A stretch of DNA of 64,000 nucleotides from Thiodiazotropha sp040506975 (GTDB lineage Bacteria > Pseudomonadota > Gammaproteobacteria > Chromatiales > Chromatiaceae), in assembly GCA_965211775.1 (NCBI GenBank), contig OZ242974.1:1798001-1862000 (forward strand), given 5' to 3'. This document shows positions 34,121-43,886 of this stretch, in pieces. Each line of letters opens with the position of its first letter. The first letter of the stretch is position 1. The translations under genes were made by a program, and so were the position numbers. The notes beneath the pieces are model-generated. The model had not been told where the DNA came from, ran no database searches, and saw only the letters and a list, made by a program, of their open reading frames with translations.

Positions 34121-35680
34121 CCCGGATATTTCATCCATTTGCCGATACTGGCACGAGGAGAAGGCCGGGACGAGAAACAGGATGATACCGGCTCCAAATG
34201 CCCCGATTTCTGGCTGACAGGCACAGCTTCCCCTTACCCCGTTATTTATCAACGTGCCGGGGCAGCACTCATCGCGTGCTATCCTGGCTCCAGCCGTTCG
34301 GCCACACTGAAGAACAATGCCTGGTAAGGAAAGACACTGGAGAGCAGGAAGCGGACACGCCGGGTATTGCGTATCACCACCGCACCCACTTTGAGTAGTT
34401 TAAGCCGCAGCGTGCCGACCTGGGTCTTGGCCAGTTCTGTACCCTGTAAGGCCAAGCGGCGAATCGCTTCCATCAACACATAGGCCAGGCTCGACAGCAG
34501 CAAGCGAAACTGATTGGTCCACCAATGATGTGCACTGGTGCGATCAGCAAACAGCCCCAGCTGTTGTTCCTTGATGCGGTTTTCCATCTCGCCCCGCGCA
34601 CAATAGACGTCGTCGTAAAGGGTTTGGGCATCGCCGTTGAGGTTGGTGACGACAAATCGGGGATTACGCCCTCGCTCACTCACCTCCAGCTTGGCGATCA
34701 CCGCGCGTCGACGGCGCCAGCTGCGTGCACCGTAGCGCAGGCCAAGGAAGACGCGTTGCTTCTGTCCGTTGGCCTTGAAGCATTGCTCGACTGCAGTGAA
34801 GTCTTCCTCGATCATCCGTTGCAGGCGGTGGTTGCGCGCCAGGCCTACGATGTAGCCAATGCCATGGCGTTCACACCAGCGCAGCATGCGGTGACGACAG
34901 AAGCCCGAGTCGGCTCTCAGGATGATCCGCACCGCCGGCCACGCCTGACGCAAGCGTTTGACCAGCAGGGCGAGGATCGCCCACGCATGTTTCGCCCCGT
35001 CGATCTTGCTCGGGCGCAAATAGCTGACCAGCAGTTGTTCGCCGCAAAACACGTACAACGGGAGAAAGCAGTAGTTATCGTAGTAACCGTGGAAGAAGCG
35101 GCCTTCCTGCAGGCCGTGAACCCGGTCATCGGTGGCGTCGAAGTCCAGGATCAACTCCTCGGGTGGCTCGGCAAACGAGGCGATGAACTGCTCGATCAGG
35201 ACCTGATGGATCGCGACAGCGGTTGCCCGATCTGACCGATTCTCCAAGCGACAGAGCGTGGGTGAACTGCCCAGTGCCTGATCCTGTTCCACGGCCGTCT
35301 GAAAGGCCAAATCTTGTCGCAGACTGTCGTGATCGTTGAGGTCTTCATAGCCCTGGCACAGGGCATAGACCCGCTGGCGTAGTAGAGAAATCTGATCATG
35401 TTGCACATAGCGGCCATCGCGTGGATCAGCGAGAGTGTCATTGACGGCTTCAAGCAATCCCAGCCGTCGGTCCGCTTGTCGTAGCAACAACACGCCGCCA
35501 TCACTGCTGATATCACCACCGGAAAAATCCGCTTCAACCTGGCGGCGTTTTACCGCTGGAAAAGCAAAACGACCTTGGGTACATTCTGTCACAGGCAAAA
35601 CCTCGTTCAATTTCAGCCTAAGTAACTGAATTCTATTGAACTACACGGGTTTTACCCTCTTTATTTGTGAAATATTCGGG
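34121..35680 (-). mobile_element. IS1380-family insertion sequence, copy 2 (inverted)
   Basis: A 1560-bp element in the orientation opposite to the copy at 29-1588, with CTAG at 34117-34120 and 35681-35684. It encodes an identical transposase. It sits about 95 bp upstream of the secA start codon, so it separates secA from any promoter further upstream. Confidence 0.93.
34279..35592 (-). CDS. IS1380-family transposase (copy 2)
   Basis: A 437-aa DDE transposase identical in sequence to the product at 117-1430. The GTG start has GAGG 8 bases upstream; the ORF extends to 35610 if the TTG is used. The intact frame and identity to copy 1 point to recent transposition or gene conversion. Confidence 0.92.
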   Translation of the reverse strand: MTECTQGRFAFPAVKRRQVEADFSGGDISSDGGVLLLRQADRRLGLLEAVNDTLADPRDGRYVQHDQISLLRQRVYALCQGYEDLNDHDSLRQDLAFQTAVEQDQALGSSPTLCRLENRSDRATAVAIHQVLIEQFIASFAEPPEELILDFDATDDRVHGLQEGRFFHGYYDNYCFLPLYVFCGEQLLVSYLRPSKIDGAKHAWAILALLVKRLRQAWPAVRIILRADSGFCRHRMLRWCERHGIGYIVGLARNHRLQRMIEEDFTAVEQCFKANGQKQRVFLGLRYGARSWRRRRAVIAKLEVSERGRNPRFVVTNLNGDAQTLYDDVYCARGEMENRIKEQQLGLFADRTSAHHWWTNQFRLLLSSLAYVLMEAIRRLALQGTELAKTQVGTLRLKLLKVGAVVIRNTRRVRFLLSSVFPYQALFFSVAERLEPG

Positions 35681-35776
35681 CTAGGCGGCCGCAATTCAGC
35701 TCACCCCAACCTTCAGCAATTCCACCGCTTGCTGTATCATCCACAAATTTCCCATCTGTGACGGAAACCCCGATTA

Positions 35777-38593
35777 ATGGTAAGTAACATCTTCAAGAAG
35801 ATCTTCGGCAGCCGAAATGAGCGCCTGATCAAACGCATGTCAAAGACAGTCTCCCATATCAGCGCCCTGGAGGCTGATATTGGGAAGCTCTCTGATGAGG
35901 CGTTAAAGGCAAAGACTGCAGAATTTCGTACCCGCCTGGAAGCGGGAGAGACCCTGGACAACCTGATGAATGAAGCCTTCGCCGTGGTACGGGAAGCAGG
36001 CCGCAGGGTGATGCAGATGCGTCATTTTGACGTTCAGCTGGTCGGTGGCATGGTTCTGCATCAGGGAAAAATCTCAGAGATGAGGACCGGTGAGGGTAAA
36101 ACCCTGGTGGCTACCCTGGCGGCCTACCTGAATGCCCTGCCGGCCAAGGGCGTCCATGTTGTGACGGTAAATGACTATCTGGCACGGCGCGATGCCGCCT
36201 GGATGGGGCGTATCTACGATTTTCTCGGTTTGACCGTTGGCGTCATCAATTCTTCAGGGGGCATGGGACCTGACAGTACCTCCTATTGGTATGATCCTGA
36301 GCATGACGCAAAGAATGGCGGATACCCCCATCTGAGGCCGGTCTCCCGCCAGCAGGCCTATGCAGCGGATATCACATACGGTACCAATAACGAGTACGGT
36401 TTCGACTATCTGCGGGACAACATGGCTTTCAGTGCGGAGCAACGTGTGCAACGTCCACCCAATTTTGCCATCGTTGATGAAGTGGACTCCATCCTGATCG
36501 ACGAGGCGCGTACACCGCTGATCATATCCGGGCCGACGGAGGACTCCTCGGAGCTCTATAAGGCGGTCAACAAGATCATTCCCAGCCTGACCCGGCAGGA
36601 CCCTATCACCAATGAGGAGGGTAAGCCCGATTTCGGTCCAGGCGATTTCTCGGTGGACGAGAAGGCGCGCCAGGTCTTCTTCAGCGAGGAGGGACATCAG
36701 CATCTCGAGGAGATGCTGACCGAAGCGGGACTGTTGGAGGAAGGGGCCAGTCTGTATGATTCATCCAACATCATTCTGATGCATCATGCGAATGCCGCCC
36801 TGCGGGCCCACGCCCTGTTTCAACGCAATGTCGACTATATCGTCAAGGACGGCCAGGTCATCATCGTCGACGAGTTCACCGGCCGCACCATGCCGGGCCG
36901 GCGCTGGTCGGACGGTCAGCATCAGGCGGTGGAAGCGAAAGAGGGGGTCGAGATTCAAAATGAGAATCAGACGCTCGCCTCGATCACCTTCCAAAACTAC
37001 TTCCGTCTCTACAACAAGCTTTCGGGCATGACCGGTACCGCGGATACCGAGGCCTTCGAGTTTCAGCAGATCTACGGTCTGGAAGTGGTGGTCATACCGA
37101 CCAACATGCCTATGATCAGGGACGATATGGGTGACCTGGTCTATCTGACCCCTGAAGAGAAGTACGATGCGATCCTTGAGGATGTGCAGGATTGCGTGAA
37201 ACGGGGGCAGCCTGTCCTGGTGGGTACCGCCTCCATCGAAACTTCGGAACTGGTCTCCGGGCTTCTGAACGAGGCGGGGGTGGAACATAGGGTGCTGAAT
37301 GCCAAACACCATGAGCAGGAGGCGGTGATTGTGGCCCAGGCGGGCCGACCCGGCGCCGTTACCATCGCAACCAATATGGCGGGCCGAGGCACCGACATCG
37401 TACTGGGCGGCAATCTGGAGTCTGAGCTGGAGGCGCTGGGAGACAGTCCTGATCCGGCCGAAGTTGATGAGCACAAGGAGGCCTGGAAGAAGCGCCACCA
37501 ACATGTGCTGGATGCCGGCGGCCTGCACGTGATAGGTACTGAACGCCATGAATCGAGGCGTATCGACAATCAGCTGCGTGGTCGTTCAGGCCGTCAGGGC
37601 GATCCCGGATCGAGTCGCTTCTATCTCTCTCTGCAGGACAATCTGATGCGCATATTCGCCTCCGACAAGGTGGGAGGATTGATGCAGAAACTCGGTATGG
37701 AAAAGGGCGAGGCGATCGAGCACCCGTGGGTTTCGCGGGCGATCGAAAATGCCCAGCGCAAGGTGGAGGGGCGTAACTTCGATATCCGTAAACAGCTACT
37801 GGAATATGACGATGTGGCCAATGATCAGCGGCGGGTCGTGTATGAACAGCGCAATGACCTGATGGATACCTCGGATATCTCCGAATCAATCACGGCTTTG
37901 CGCAGTGACGTTCTGGATGAGGTATTTCATAGCCATATACCCCAGGATAGCATCGAGGAACAGTGGGACGTGCCCGGACTGAGTGAATCGCTGAACGAAC
38001 TGTTTGGCGGTGAATGGCCGGTCCAGCAGTGGCTGGATGAGGATCACGATCTGCATGAGGAGACCCTGAAACAGAAGATCACCCAGATCCTGCAGGGCGT
38101 CTATCAGGACAAGGAGACCCTGGTCGGGGCCGAGAACATGCGTCAGTTCGAAAAGGCGATCATGCTGCAGACCCTCGACGGCCACTGGAAGGAGCATCTG
38201 GCGGCGATGGACTATCTGCGCCAGGGTATCCACCTGCGCGGTTATGCACAGAAGAACCCGAAGCAGGAGTACAAGCGTGAGGCCTTCGAGATGTTCTCCA
38301 ATATGCTGGAGAGTATCAAGCAGGAGGTGACGGGACTGCTGTCCAAGGTCCAGGTACAGATGCCGGAGGAGATGGCAATCCAGGAGCGGCAGCCAAGGGT
38401 CGATGAGTTCGAGTTCAAACACGAGACTTTCGAGGGACTGCCGGAAGAGGCGGCCGCACCTGCAGAGATGGAGGAGCATGCGCGGGAGCCTCAACAGCCG
38501 TTTGTTCGCGAAGGTCGGAAGATCGGCAGAAACGAGCCCTGCCCCTGTGGATCGGGTAAGAAATTCAAGCAGTGCCATGGTCGTATAAGTTGA
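35777..38593 (+). CDS. secA: Preprotein translocase ATPase SecA
   Basis: A 938-aa motor of the Sec export pathway. Walker A GEGKT (residues 105-109) lies in MRTGEGKTLVATLAAYL. DEVDSILIDEARTPLIISG is the DEAD-like box, followed by the preprotein cross-linking region, TNMAGRGTDI and GRSGRQGDPGSSRFYLS (motifs V and VI). The C-terminal zinc site CPCGSGKKFKQCHG binds SecB and phospholipid. There is no secM-like leader upstream; instead the IS1380 copy ends 92 bp away. Confidence 0.97.
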   Translation: MVSNIFKKIFGSRNERLIKRMSKTVSHISALEADIGKLSDEALKAKTAEFRTRLEAGETLDNLMNEAFAVVREAGRRVMQMRHFDVQLVGGMVLHQGKISEMRTGEGKTLVATLAAYLNALPAKGVHVVTVNDYLARRDAAWMGRIYDFLGLTVGVINSSGGMGPDSTSYWYDPEHDAKNGGYPHLRPVSRQQAYAADITYGTNNEYGFDYLRDNMAFSAEQRVQRPPNFAIVDEVDSILIDEARTPLIISGPTEDSSELYKAVNKIIPSLTRQDPITNEEGKPDFGPGDFSVDEKARQVFFSEEGHQHLEEMLTEAGLLEEGASLYDSSNIILMHHANAALRAHALFQRNVDYIVKDGQVIIVDEFTGRTMPGRRWSDGQHQAVEAKEGVEIQNENQTLASITFQNYFRLYNKLSGMTGTADTEAFEFQQIYGLEVVVIPTNMPMIRDDMGDLVYLTPEEKYDAILEDVQDCVKRGQPVLVGTASIETSELVSGLLNEAGVEHRVLNAKHHEQEAVIVAQAGRPGAVTIATNMAGRGTDIVLGGNLESELEALGDSPDPAEVDEHKEAWKKRHQHVLDAGGLHVIGTERHESRRIDNQLRGRSGRQGDPGSSRFYLSLQDNLMRIFASDKVGGLMQKLGMEKGEAIEHPWVSRAIENAQRKVEGRNFDIRKQLLEYDDVANDQRRVVYEQRNDLMDTSDISESITALRSDVLDEVFHSHIPQDSIEEQWDVPGLSESLNELFGGEWPVQQWLDEDHDLHEETLKQKITQILQGVYQDKETLVGAENMRQFEKAIMLQTLDGHWKEHLAAMDYLRQGIHLRGYAQKNPKQEYKREAFEMFSNMLESIKQEVTGLLSKVQVQMPEEMAIQERQPRVDEFEFKHETFEGLPEEAAAPAEMEEHAREPQQPFVREGRKIGRNEPCPCGSGKKFKQCHGRIS

Positions 38594-38594
38594 T

Positions 38595-39797
38595 ATGAGC
38601 GCCACTCAATTCGCCATCCCCGGTATACGGCTTGGCACGGCGGCGGCAGGAATCAAATATCCCGACAGGGATGATATGGTGATCATCGAAGTGGCGGACG
38701 GGGCGAGTTGCGCGGCGGTGTTTACCCGCAATGCCTTTTGTGCCGCACCGGTTCAGCTCGCCAAAAAACATCTGGCCCTCAGGCCGCCGAGATATCTGCT
38801 GATCAATTCGGGAAATGCCAACGCGGGGACCGGCGATCGGGGTCTGCAGGACGCCCATGCCTGTTGCCGGGGATTGGCGGAGACTGCAGCCTGTCAACCG
38901 GACCAGGTGCTGCCCTTTTCCACCGGGGTGATTGGTGAGAGCCTGCCGGTCGAACGCATCCACGATGCGCTTCCCGCTGCCATTGACGACTTAAGTGTCG
39001 ATGGATGGGAGGCCGCCTCAAGGGCCGTTTTGACCACCGATACCCGACCGAAACTGCGTTCACGCCATTTTGAGTTCGAGGGTGTGCAGGTGCGTCTCAC
39101 AGGCATGGCCAAGGGATCCGGCATGATCCGTCCCGACATGGCAACGATGTTGGCTTACCTGGCAACAGACCTGAACATATCCCAGGCGTTGTTGCAGGCC
39201 TGCCTGGATGATGCGGTGAAGCCCTCATTCAACAGTATTACCGTGGATGGCGATACCTCTACCAATGATGCCTGTGTGCTGATGGCCAGTGGCGCTTCCA
39301 CCATTGCGCCACTGACTGAGCGTGGATCCGGTCTCTACAAGCAGTTTGTAGATGAGGTGACGGAACTCTGTATGGAGTTGGCGCGGGATATTGTCCGCGA
39401 TGGTGAAGGAGCAACCAAGCTGGTGGATATCCTGGTGCAAGAGGCGGCCGATGAAAGGGAGGCGAGGGATGTCGCCTACACCATTGCCCACTCGCCCCTG
39501 GTCAAAACAGCACTCTTCGCCTCAGACCCCAACTGGGGAAGGATTCTGGCAGCGGTGGGTCGCGCTGGGCTTGCCGGACTCGATATCAACCGTGTCGAGA
39601 TCTGGCTCGATGATACCTGCATCGTGCGCAACGGTGGCCGGGCTGCGGAATATACCGAGCAGGCGGGGGCTTCGGTGATGAGTCGTGATGAGTTTTCCAT
39701 TCGTGTCATGCTCGGGCGTGGTGACATGCTGGCGCGGGTAGTGACCTGTGATCTCTCCTATGACTATGTCAAGATCAATGCTGAGTACCGTACCTGA
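38595..39797 (+). CDS. argJ: Glutamate N-acetyltransferase / amino-acid acetyltransferase
   Basis: A 400-aa ArgJ transferring the acetyl group from N-acetylornithine to glutamate, the cyclic route of arginine synthesis. It is a self-cleaving Ntn-type enzyme: Thr184 in MATMLAYLATD is the expected nucleophile exposed by cleavage. GIKYPDRDDMVI near the N-terminus and the terminal SYDYVKINAEYRT are family marks. It starts one base after the secA stop, so it probably shares its transcript. Confidence 0.95.
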   Translation: MSATQFAIPGIRLGTAAAGIKYPDRDDMVIIEVADGASCAAVFTRNAFCAAPVQLAKKHLALRPPRYLLINSGNANAGTGDRGLQDAHACCRGLAETAACQPDQVLPFSTGVIGESLPVERIHDALPAAIDDLSVDGWEAASRAVLTTDTRPKLRSRHFEFEGVQVRLTGMAKGSGMIRPDMATMLAYLATDLNISQALLQACLDDAVKPSFNSITVDGDTSTNDACVLMASGASTIAPLTERGSGLYKQFVDEVTELCMELARDIVRDGEGATKLVDILVQEAADEREARDVAYTIAHSPLVKTALFASDPNWGRILAAVGRAGLAGLDINRVEIWLDDTCIVRNGGRAAEYTEQAGASVMSRDEFSIRVMLGRGDMLARVVTCDLSYDYVKINAEYRT

Positions 39798-39927
39798 CGT
39801 GGTGTCCTATGCTGTGCAACGGTTTCAGCGTGACGAGAAGCCGCTAGCCGCGTTGGCGAACCCATTCCAGACATGCTGATCAATCAACAGACCCCAAACG
39901 TTCAGACCGCAGGTTAGCCCACACACC

Positions 39928-40869
39928 ATGATCCATGTAGTCGCAGCAGCCATCTTCGACAGCGAAGCTCGTGTGCTCGTGACCAGGCGAGCCGATCATC
40001 TGCACCAGGGCGGTTTGTGGGAGTTCCCGGGAGGCAAATGCGAACCGGGCGAATCGATACAGCAGGCTTTGGCAAGGGAGCTCAAAGAGGAGCTCGGTAT
40101 CGTGCCGCTCGAGTGTGATCCCCTGATTCGGGTCAGGCATGATTACGGCGATCGCAACCTGCTGCTCGAGTTTTTTCGTGTCACGCGATATCAGGGTGAG
40201 GCCAGGGGGCTCGAGGGGCAGCCTTTGAAATGGCTGTTGCCTGGGGAAATGGAGCCAAGCAGTTTCCCCGCTGCCGACCGTCCTGTGATCACCGCATTGC
40301 AGTTACCTAGCCGCTATCTGATTACAGGCGGGGATGGTGGTCGGTTGGACGGTTTTCTGCTGCGGCTGGACAGGGCGCTGGATCGTGGTGCGGGTATTGT
40401 ACAGTTACGGGCGCACGGCTTGACGGATATAGGTTACCGTGAGCTTCTGTCCGCCTGCCTACCCCGCTGCCACGCACGGGGAGTCAAACTCATCATCAAC
40501 CGGCCCGAGAGAGTGGCGGATTGGCGGCAAGAGGCCGATGGGATTCACTTCACGGCACGGCAACTGATGACCCTGGCGGACCATCCCTCCGGTGCAGGAC
40601 TGCTGGGTGCTTCCTGCCACAACCCTGAAGAACTGGCACGGGCAGCCGAATTGGAGCTGGACTATGCACTGCTTTCACCTGTCGAGGCCACAGGCTCACA
40701 TCCTCATGCCCAGGCTCTGGGCTGGTTTCGTTTCACGGAGTGGGTCGATCGTGTCAATATACCTGTCTACGCATTGGGTGGTATGCAGTCAGACTCGCTG
40801 AGGCAGGCGAGACTTGCCGGCGCTCAGGGGATCGCGGGTATTTCGACTTTTTGGGGGCTCAATCGGTAA
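39928..40869 (+). CDS. Nudix hydrolase fused to a thiamine-phosphate-synthase-like domain
   Basis: A 313-aa two-domain protein. Residues 1-130 are a MutT-type Nudix domain with a perfect box, G-x5-E-x7-RE-x2-EE-x-G (GGKCEPGESIQQALAREL then KEELG), expected to hydrolyse oxidised dGTP. Residues about 132-313 resemble ThiE (IVQLRAHGLTDIGYRELL, LIINRPERVADWRQEADGIHF, SPVEATGSHPHAQALGW, ALGGMQ, GIAGISTFW). This fusion is widespread in gammaproteobacteria and the ThiE-like half usually lacks proven thiamine activity. It converges on the PilZ gene, the ends overlapping by 11 bases. Confidence 0.9.
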   Translation: MIHVVAAAIFDSEARVLVTRRADHLHQGGLWEFPGGKCEPGESIQQALARELKEELGIVPLECDPLIRVRHDYGDRNLLLEFFRVTRYQGEARGLEGQPLKWLLPGEMEPSSFPAADRPVITALQLPSRYLITGGDGGRLDGFLLRLDRALDRGAGIVQLRAHGLTDIGYRELLSACLPRCHARGVKLIINRPERVADWRQEADGIHFTARQLMTLADHPSGAGLLGASCHNPEELARAAELELDYALLSPVEATGSHPHAQALGWFRFTEWVDRVNIPVYALGGMQSDSLRQARLAGAQGIAGISTFWGLNR

Positions 40870-41251
40870 ACCCGTACTCTTCGATCAATTTCTGCAGTGT
40901 CTCGCCCGCCTCCGGGGATTTGTCGATGAATTCAAATCCCGAATCGTAAAAAGCGGAATTGATATCTTTATCGCTCCAACGGCAGATTGCCTTGAATCTC
41001 ATGGACCTGAGTTCACCCTCGTTGTCAGGCAGACGGAGCTCGAGGTGCATCTCTTCACCGGTCTTTACCGGGCGTTCACTGATCAGCATCATGCCCTCGG
41101 TATTGATATCAACCACATGTCCCATCACACCGTTTTGATCAATCGGCCATACCCGCAGATAGTAGATCAGGTGACGACGCTTGATGGTGCGCCGATCCGA
41201 GGGATGCGGCGTGTTTTCCTGGTTGTGTTGGCTTGGCCTCTTAATGTACAT
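40859..41251 (-). CDS. PilZ-domain protein
   Basis: A 130-aa single-domain protein that should bind cyclic di-GMP. The two ligand motifs are present in degenerate form: RRTIKRRHLIYYLRV (RxxxR type, residues about 20-34) and DINTEGM (D/NxSxxG type, about 48-54), followed by the beta barrel EEMHLELRLPD and FKAICRW. TEG instead of SxxG may weaken binding. It stands alone on the minus strand. Confidence 0.82.
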   Translation of the reverse strand: MYIKRPSQHNQENTPHPSDRRTIKRRHLIYYLRVWPIDQNGVMGHVVDINTEGMMLISERPVKTGEEMHLELRLPDNEGELRSMRFKAICRWSDKDINSAFYDSGFEFIDKSPEAGETLQKLIEEYGFTD

Positions 41252-41734
41252 CGCTTTCAGCCTTACATGTTACGGGTATTGACGGTTCTGATATTCCGGA
41301 CAGCCAGACGGGTTTGGACCGGATAAGATAGACATCGGCTGATTGCTGCAAGAACTTAGGAGGAGATTGCTCTGATTACCTGATGTTGCTCGTCGCAGCC
41401 TGATGTGTGATCGGCTCATACTCCATTAATCCTTTTATATCAATTGCTTGCGTGATGTAAAAAAAGAGCCTGTTTCTTGTTATCATGTTGCATCGATATT
41501 AACCCCTGTGGTGCAGAGGGGCGCCCCAGGGTCTGTTAACACTTATCCATTCGGTAATGCCAAGACTGTTCTTTCGTCCAGCTATGCGGAATGAACGAAA
41601 TCCAGTAGTCTTAACATGAGCGGATGATAATGTTGCCGGGCTGAAAAACAGCCCCAGCCCATCAGCTGTGATTGATTGGGAGCTGACAGGCGCCAGCATG
41701 GAGTTGCTTGAGTCTAGAAAGGGATGACACGCAT
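41252..41734. other. Intergenic region between the PilZ gene and the hybrid kinase
   Basis: 483 bases without a convincing ORF. A small hairpin GGGCTG-AAAAA-CAGCCC lies near 41638-41656 and another imperfect one, CCCCTGTGGTGCAGAGGGG, near 41504-41523. Neither has a T run, and no known riboswitch pattern is recognised. Divergent promoters are expected here but none is clear. Confidence 0.4.
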
Positions 41735-43834
41735 ATGTTCGCTAAATTTTCCGATCCTGAGCTGTTGTCAAACTCAGAATACCAACAGGCACTGGTAAGA
41801 TTGGCCATTTGGCTGTTCAGTATTCTGTTTATGTGGCTGGGTACTTCCACGGAGTACTACCCGGTTGGTGCGAGCCTCTATCTGAGCCTGTATGGGTGCT
41901 ATTTTGTCTTTTTCCTGGCAGTGCTGATCAACATTGGATACAGACATGATTTGCCGTTCAGAAAGGAGATCATGCTGGTGGTCGATGTCAGCGCAACCAG
42001 CCTGGCAATCGTCCTGACATCGAATGCCATCAGCCCTTTCTACCTGATCTATCTCTGGATCTATCTCTCTTATGGGACCAGATATGGTAAACGGCTCCTG
42101 CTGATGGCAACCCTGCTCAATTTCAGTGCTTACAATCTGGTGCTGATCTATCTGCAGTCTTGGCAGAGCCATGGCTTCGATGCCTTCTTTTTCCTGTTGC
42201 TACTGCTGGTGATCCCGCTCTATCAATACTTTCTCTTAAGGCGACTCTACCTTGCCAAGCAGGAGGCGGAGTCCGCGAAGAAGGCCCGTGGTGATTTCTT
42301 GACAACCATGACGCATGAACTGCGTACACCGTTGATCGGTGTTATCGGCATGACCCGCCTGATGCAGGGAACACCCTTGGATTTGGAACAGAAAGAGTAT
42401 CTCCACTCGATTCAATCATCGGCCCATCTGCTGAAGTCGTTGATCAGTGATGTGCTCGATCTCTCCAAAATCGATGCCAACAGACTCGAACTGCTGCCTG
42501 AATGGTTCGATATCCGCAACCTGGTCAGGAGTGTTGTCTCAAGCCAGGCGGAAATGGCTCATGACAAGCAAATCGAGCTCCTCTGCCATGTGGATCCAAA
42601 CGTGGGACAAGAACTGCTTGGTGACAAGCTGCGGATTTCGCAGATTCTGTTTAATCTGCTGGGTAATGCGGTGAAGTTTACCGATAAAGGATACATTCGT
42701 GTCGAATTGGATAAGGTGGAAGACAGCGGAGTTTTTACTCAGCCTCATATTCTGCTCAAGGTAGAGGATACTGGCATCGGTATTCCACAAGACCGCCAGG
42801 AGGCAGTGTTCGAGAGTTTCTGGCAAGCGGATATCGGCAATGCGCGCCGTTTTGAGGGAGCGGGGCTGGGCACCACAGTGGTGCGTGATTTGACCCGGCT
42901 GATGGGTGGGACGGTGGAAGTCGTGAGCCAGTTGGGCGAGGGGTCCGCCTTCACTGTCAGGCTGCCACTGCAGATGAGGGACGGTCAGGCGGAAAAGTGG
43001 GAGGCTTTTCAGCTAGAGGGTCGCTGCATACTCATCTATGAGGAGGATTCCAAGGCAATGGAGATGCATAGCTCAGTTGCTCGGGAACTGTGCATGACGG
43101 TGATAACCGCCAGTCGTCCAAGTGATTTTCTTGCCAGCCTGGACAGCAGTGTTGAGTTATTGATGGTCTGCGACTCATTACACGATACATCCATACAGGA
43201 GATCCTTTATAAGGCTCACGCGGTAGTGCCCGAACTGCCTCTTATCGTCGCCGGATATCGTGGCCAAATGCAGGATATAGGTGACATCAAAAACCCTGAG
43301 TATACCCTGTTCAAACCATTTCTTGCATCAGAGTTTGCCCGGATGGCGATGCGGGCACTGGGTATCGGATCAAGCCGGCAACTTAATCTATATTCGGCTG
43401 ATACCGAACCAGGGGATAAGCAAGGTATCAATGTACTGTTAGCCGAGGATAACGCCATTGCAGCAAAAGTGATCTCCACCTTGTTAACCCAACGCGGTCA
43501 CAGGGTGCGGATAGCCAAGGATGGCAGCGAGGCACTGCAAGCGGTTTCCGATGATGACTATGAGTTGGCCTTTATCGATCTGCGTATGCCCAATATGGAT
43601 GGACTGGAATTTACACGGCGTTATCGAAGCATCGAACCCAAGCATCGTTATATGCCGATCTATGCATTGACTGCAAACAGTGTGCACGAGATGTTTGATC
43701 GTTGTGTTGAAGCGGGTATGGATGGTTTTCTGACCAAACCGGTTGAACCGGAGATGCTGGATGCAATCATCGAACAGTGCACATTAAATATCAATCGACC
43801 CTCTCCCGGAGAACCGCAACCTGTGCCTACCTAA
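41735..43834 (+). CDS. Membrane hybrid histidine kinase, RpfC-like layout
   Basis: A 699-aa sensor kinase. About six membrane helices occupy residues 20-170, with no large periplasmic loop. A HisKA domain follows (phospho-accepting His194 in TMTHELRTPL), then HATPase_c (N box LLGNAVKFTDKG, G1 VEDTGIGIP, FEGAGLGTTVV). Next is a receiver-like segment at about 430-550 that appears degenerate, and last a full receiver domain with Asp615 in FIDLRMPNMDG and Lys in FLTKP. No Hpt domain is present, unlike Xanthomonas RpfC. A membrane-embedded sensor of this type often reads lipid-like signals, but the ligand is unknown. ATG 41735 is preferred over the upstream TTG 41708. No cognate regulator is adjacent. 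Confidence 0.85.
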   Translation: MFAKFSDPELLSNSEYQQALVRLAIWLFSILFMWLGTSTEYYPVGASLYLSLYGCYFVFFLAVLINIGYRHDLPFRKEIMLVVDVSATSLAIVLTSNAISPFYLIYLWIYLSYGTRYGKRLLLMATLLNFSAYNLVLIYLQSWQSHGFDAFFFLLLLLVIPLYQYFLLRRLYLAKQEAESAKKARGDFLTTMTHELRTPLIGVIGMTRLMQGTPLDLEQKEYLHSIQSSAHLLKSLISDVLDLSKIDANRLELLPEWFDIRNLVRSVVSSQAEMAHDKQIELLCHVDPNVGQELLGDKLRISQILFNLLGNAVKFTDKGYIRVELDKVEDSGVFTQPHILLKVEDTGIGIPQDRQEAVFESFWQADIGNARRFEGAGLGTTVVRDLTRLMGGTVEVVSQLGEGSAFTVRLPLQMRDGQAEKWEAFQLEGRCILIYEEDSKAMEMHSSVARELCMTVITASRPSDFLASLDSSVELLMVCDSLHDTSIQEILYKAHAVVPELPLIVAGYRGQMQDIGDIKNPEYTLFKPFLASEFARMAMRALGIGSSRQLNLYSADTEPGDKQGINVLLAEDNAIAAKVISTLLTQRGHRVRIAKDGSEALQAVSDDDYELAFIDLRMPNMDGLEFTRRYRSIEPKHRYMPIYALTANSVHEMFDRCVEAGMDGFLTKPVEPEMLDAIIEQCTLNINRPSPGEPQPVPT

Positions 43835-43851
43835 GGCCAACCGGATTATTG

Positions 43852-43880
43852 ATAACAGGCCCAATGGCCTGTTATTAACC
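43852..43880. terminator. Bidirectional terminator between the hybrid kinase and metF
   Basis: Perfect stem ATAACAGGCC / GGCCTGTTAT with loop CAAT lies between convergent genes, 17 bases after the kinase stop and 11 bases after the metF stop. The T runs are short on both sides. Confidence 0.65.
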
Positions 43881-43886
43881 CGGCGT

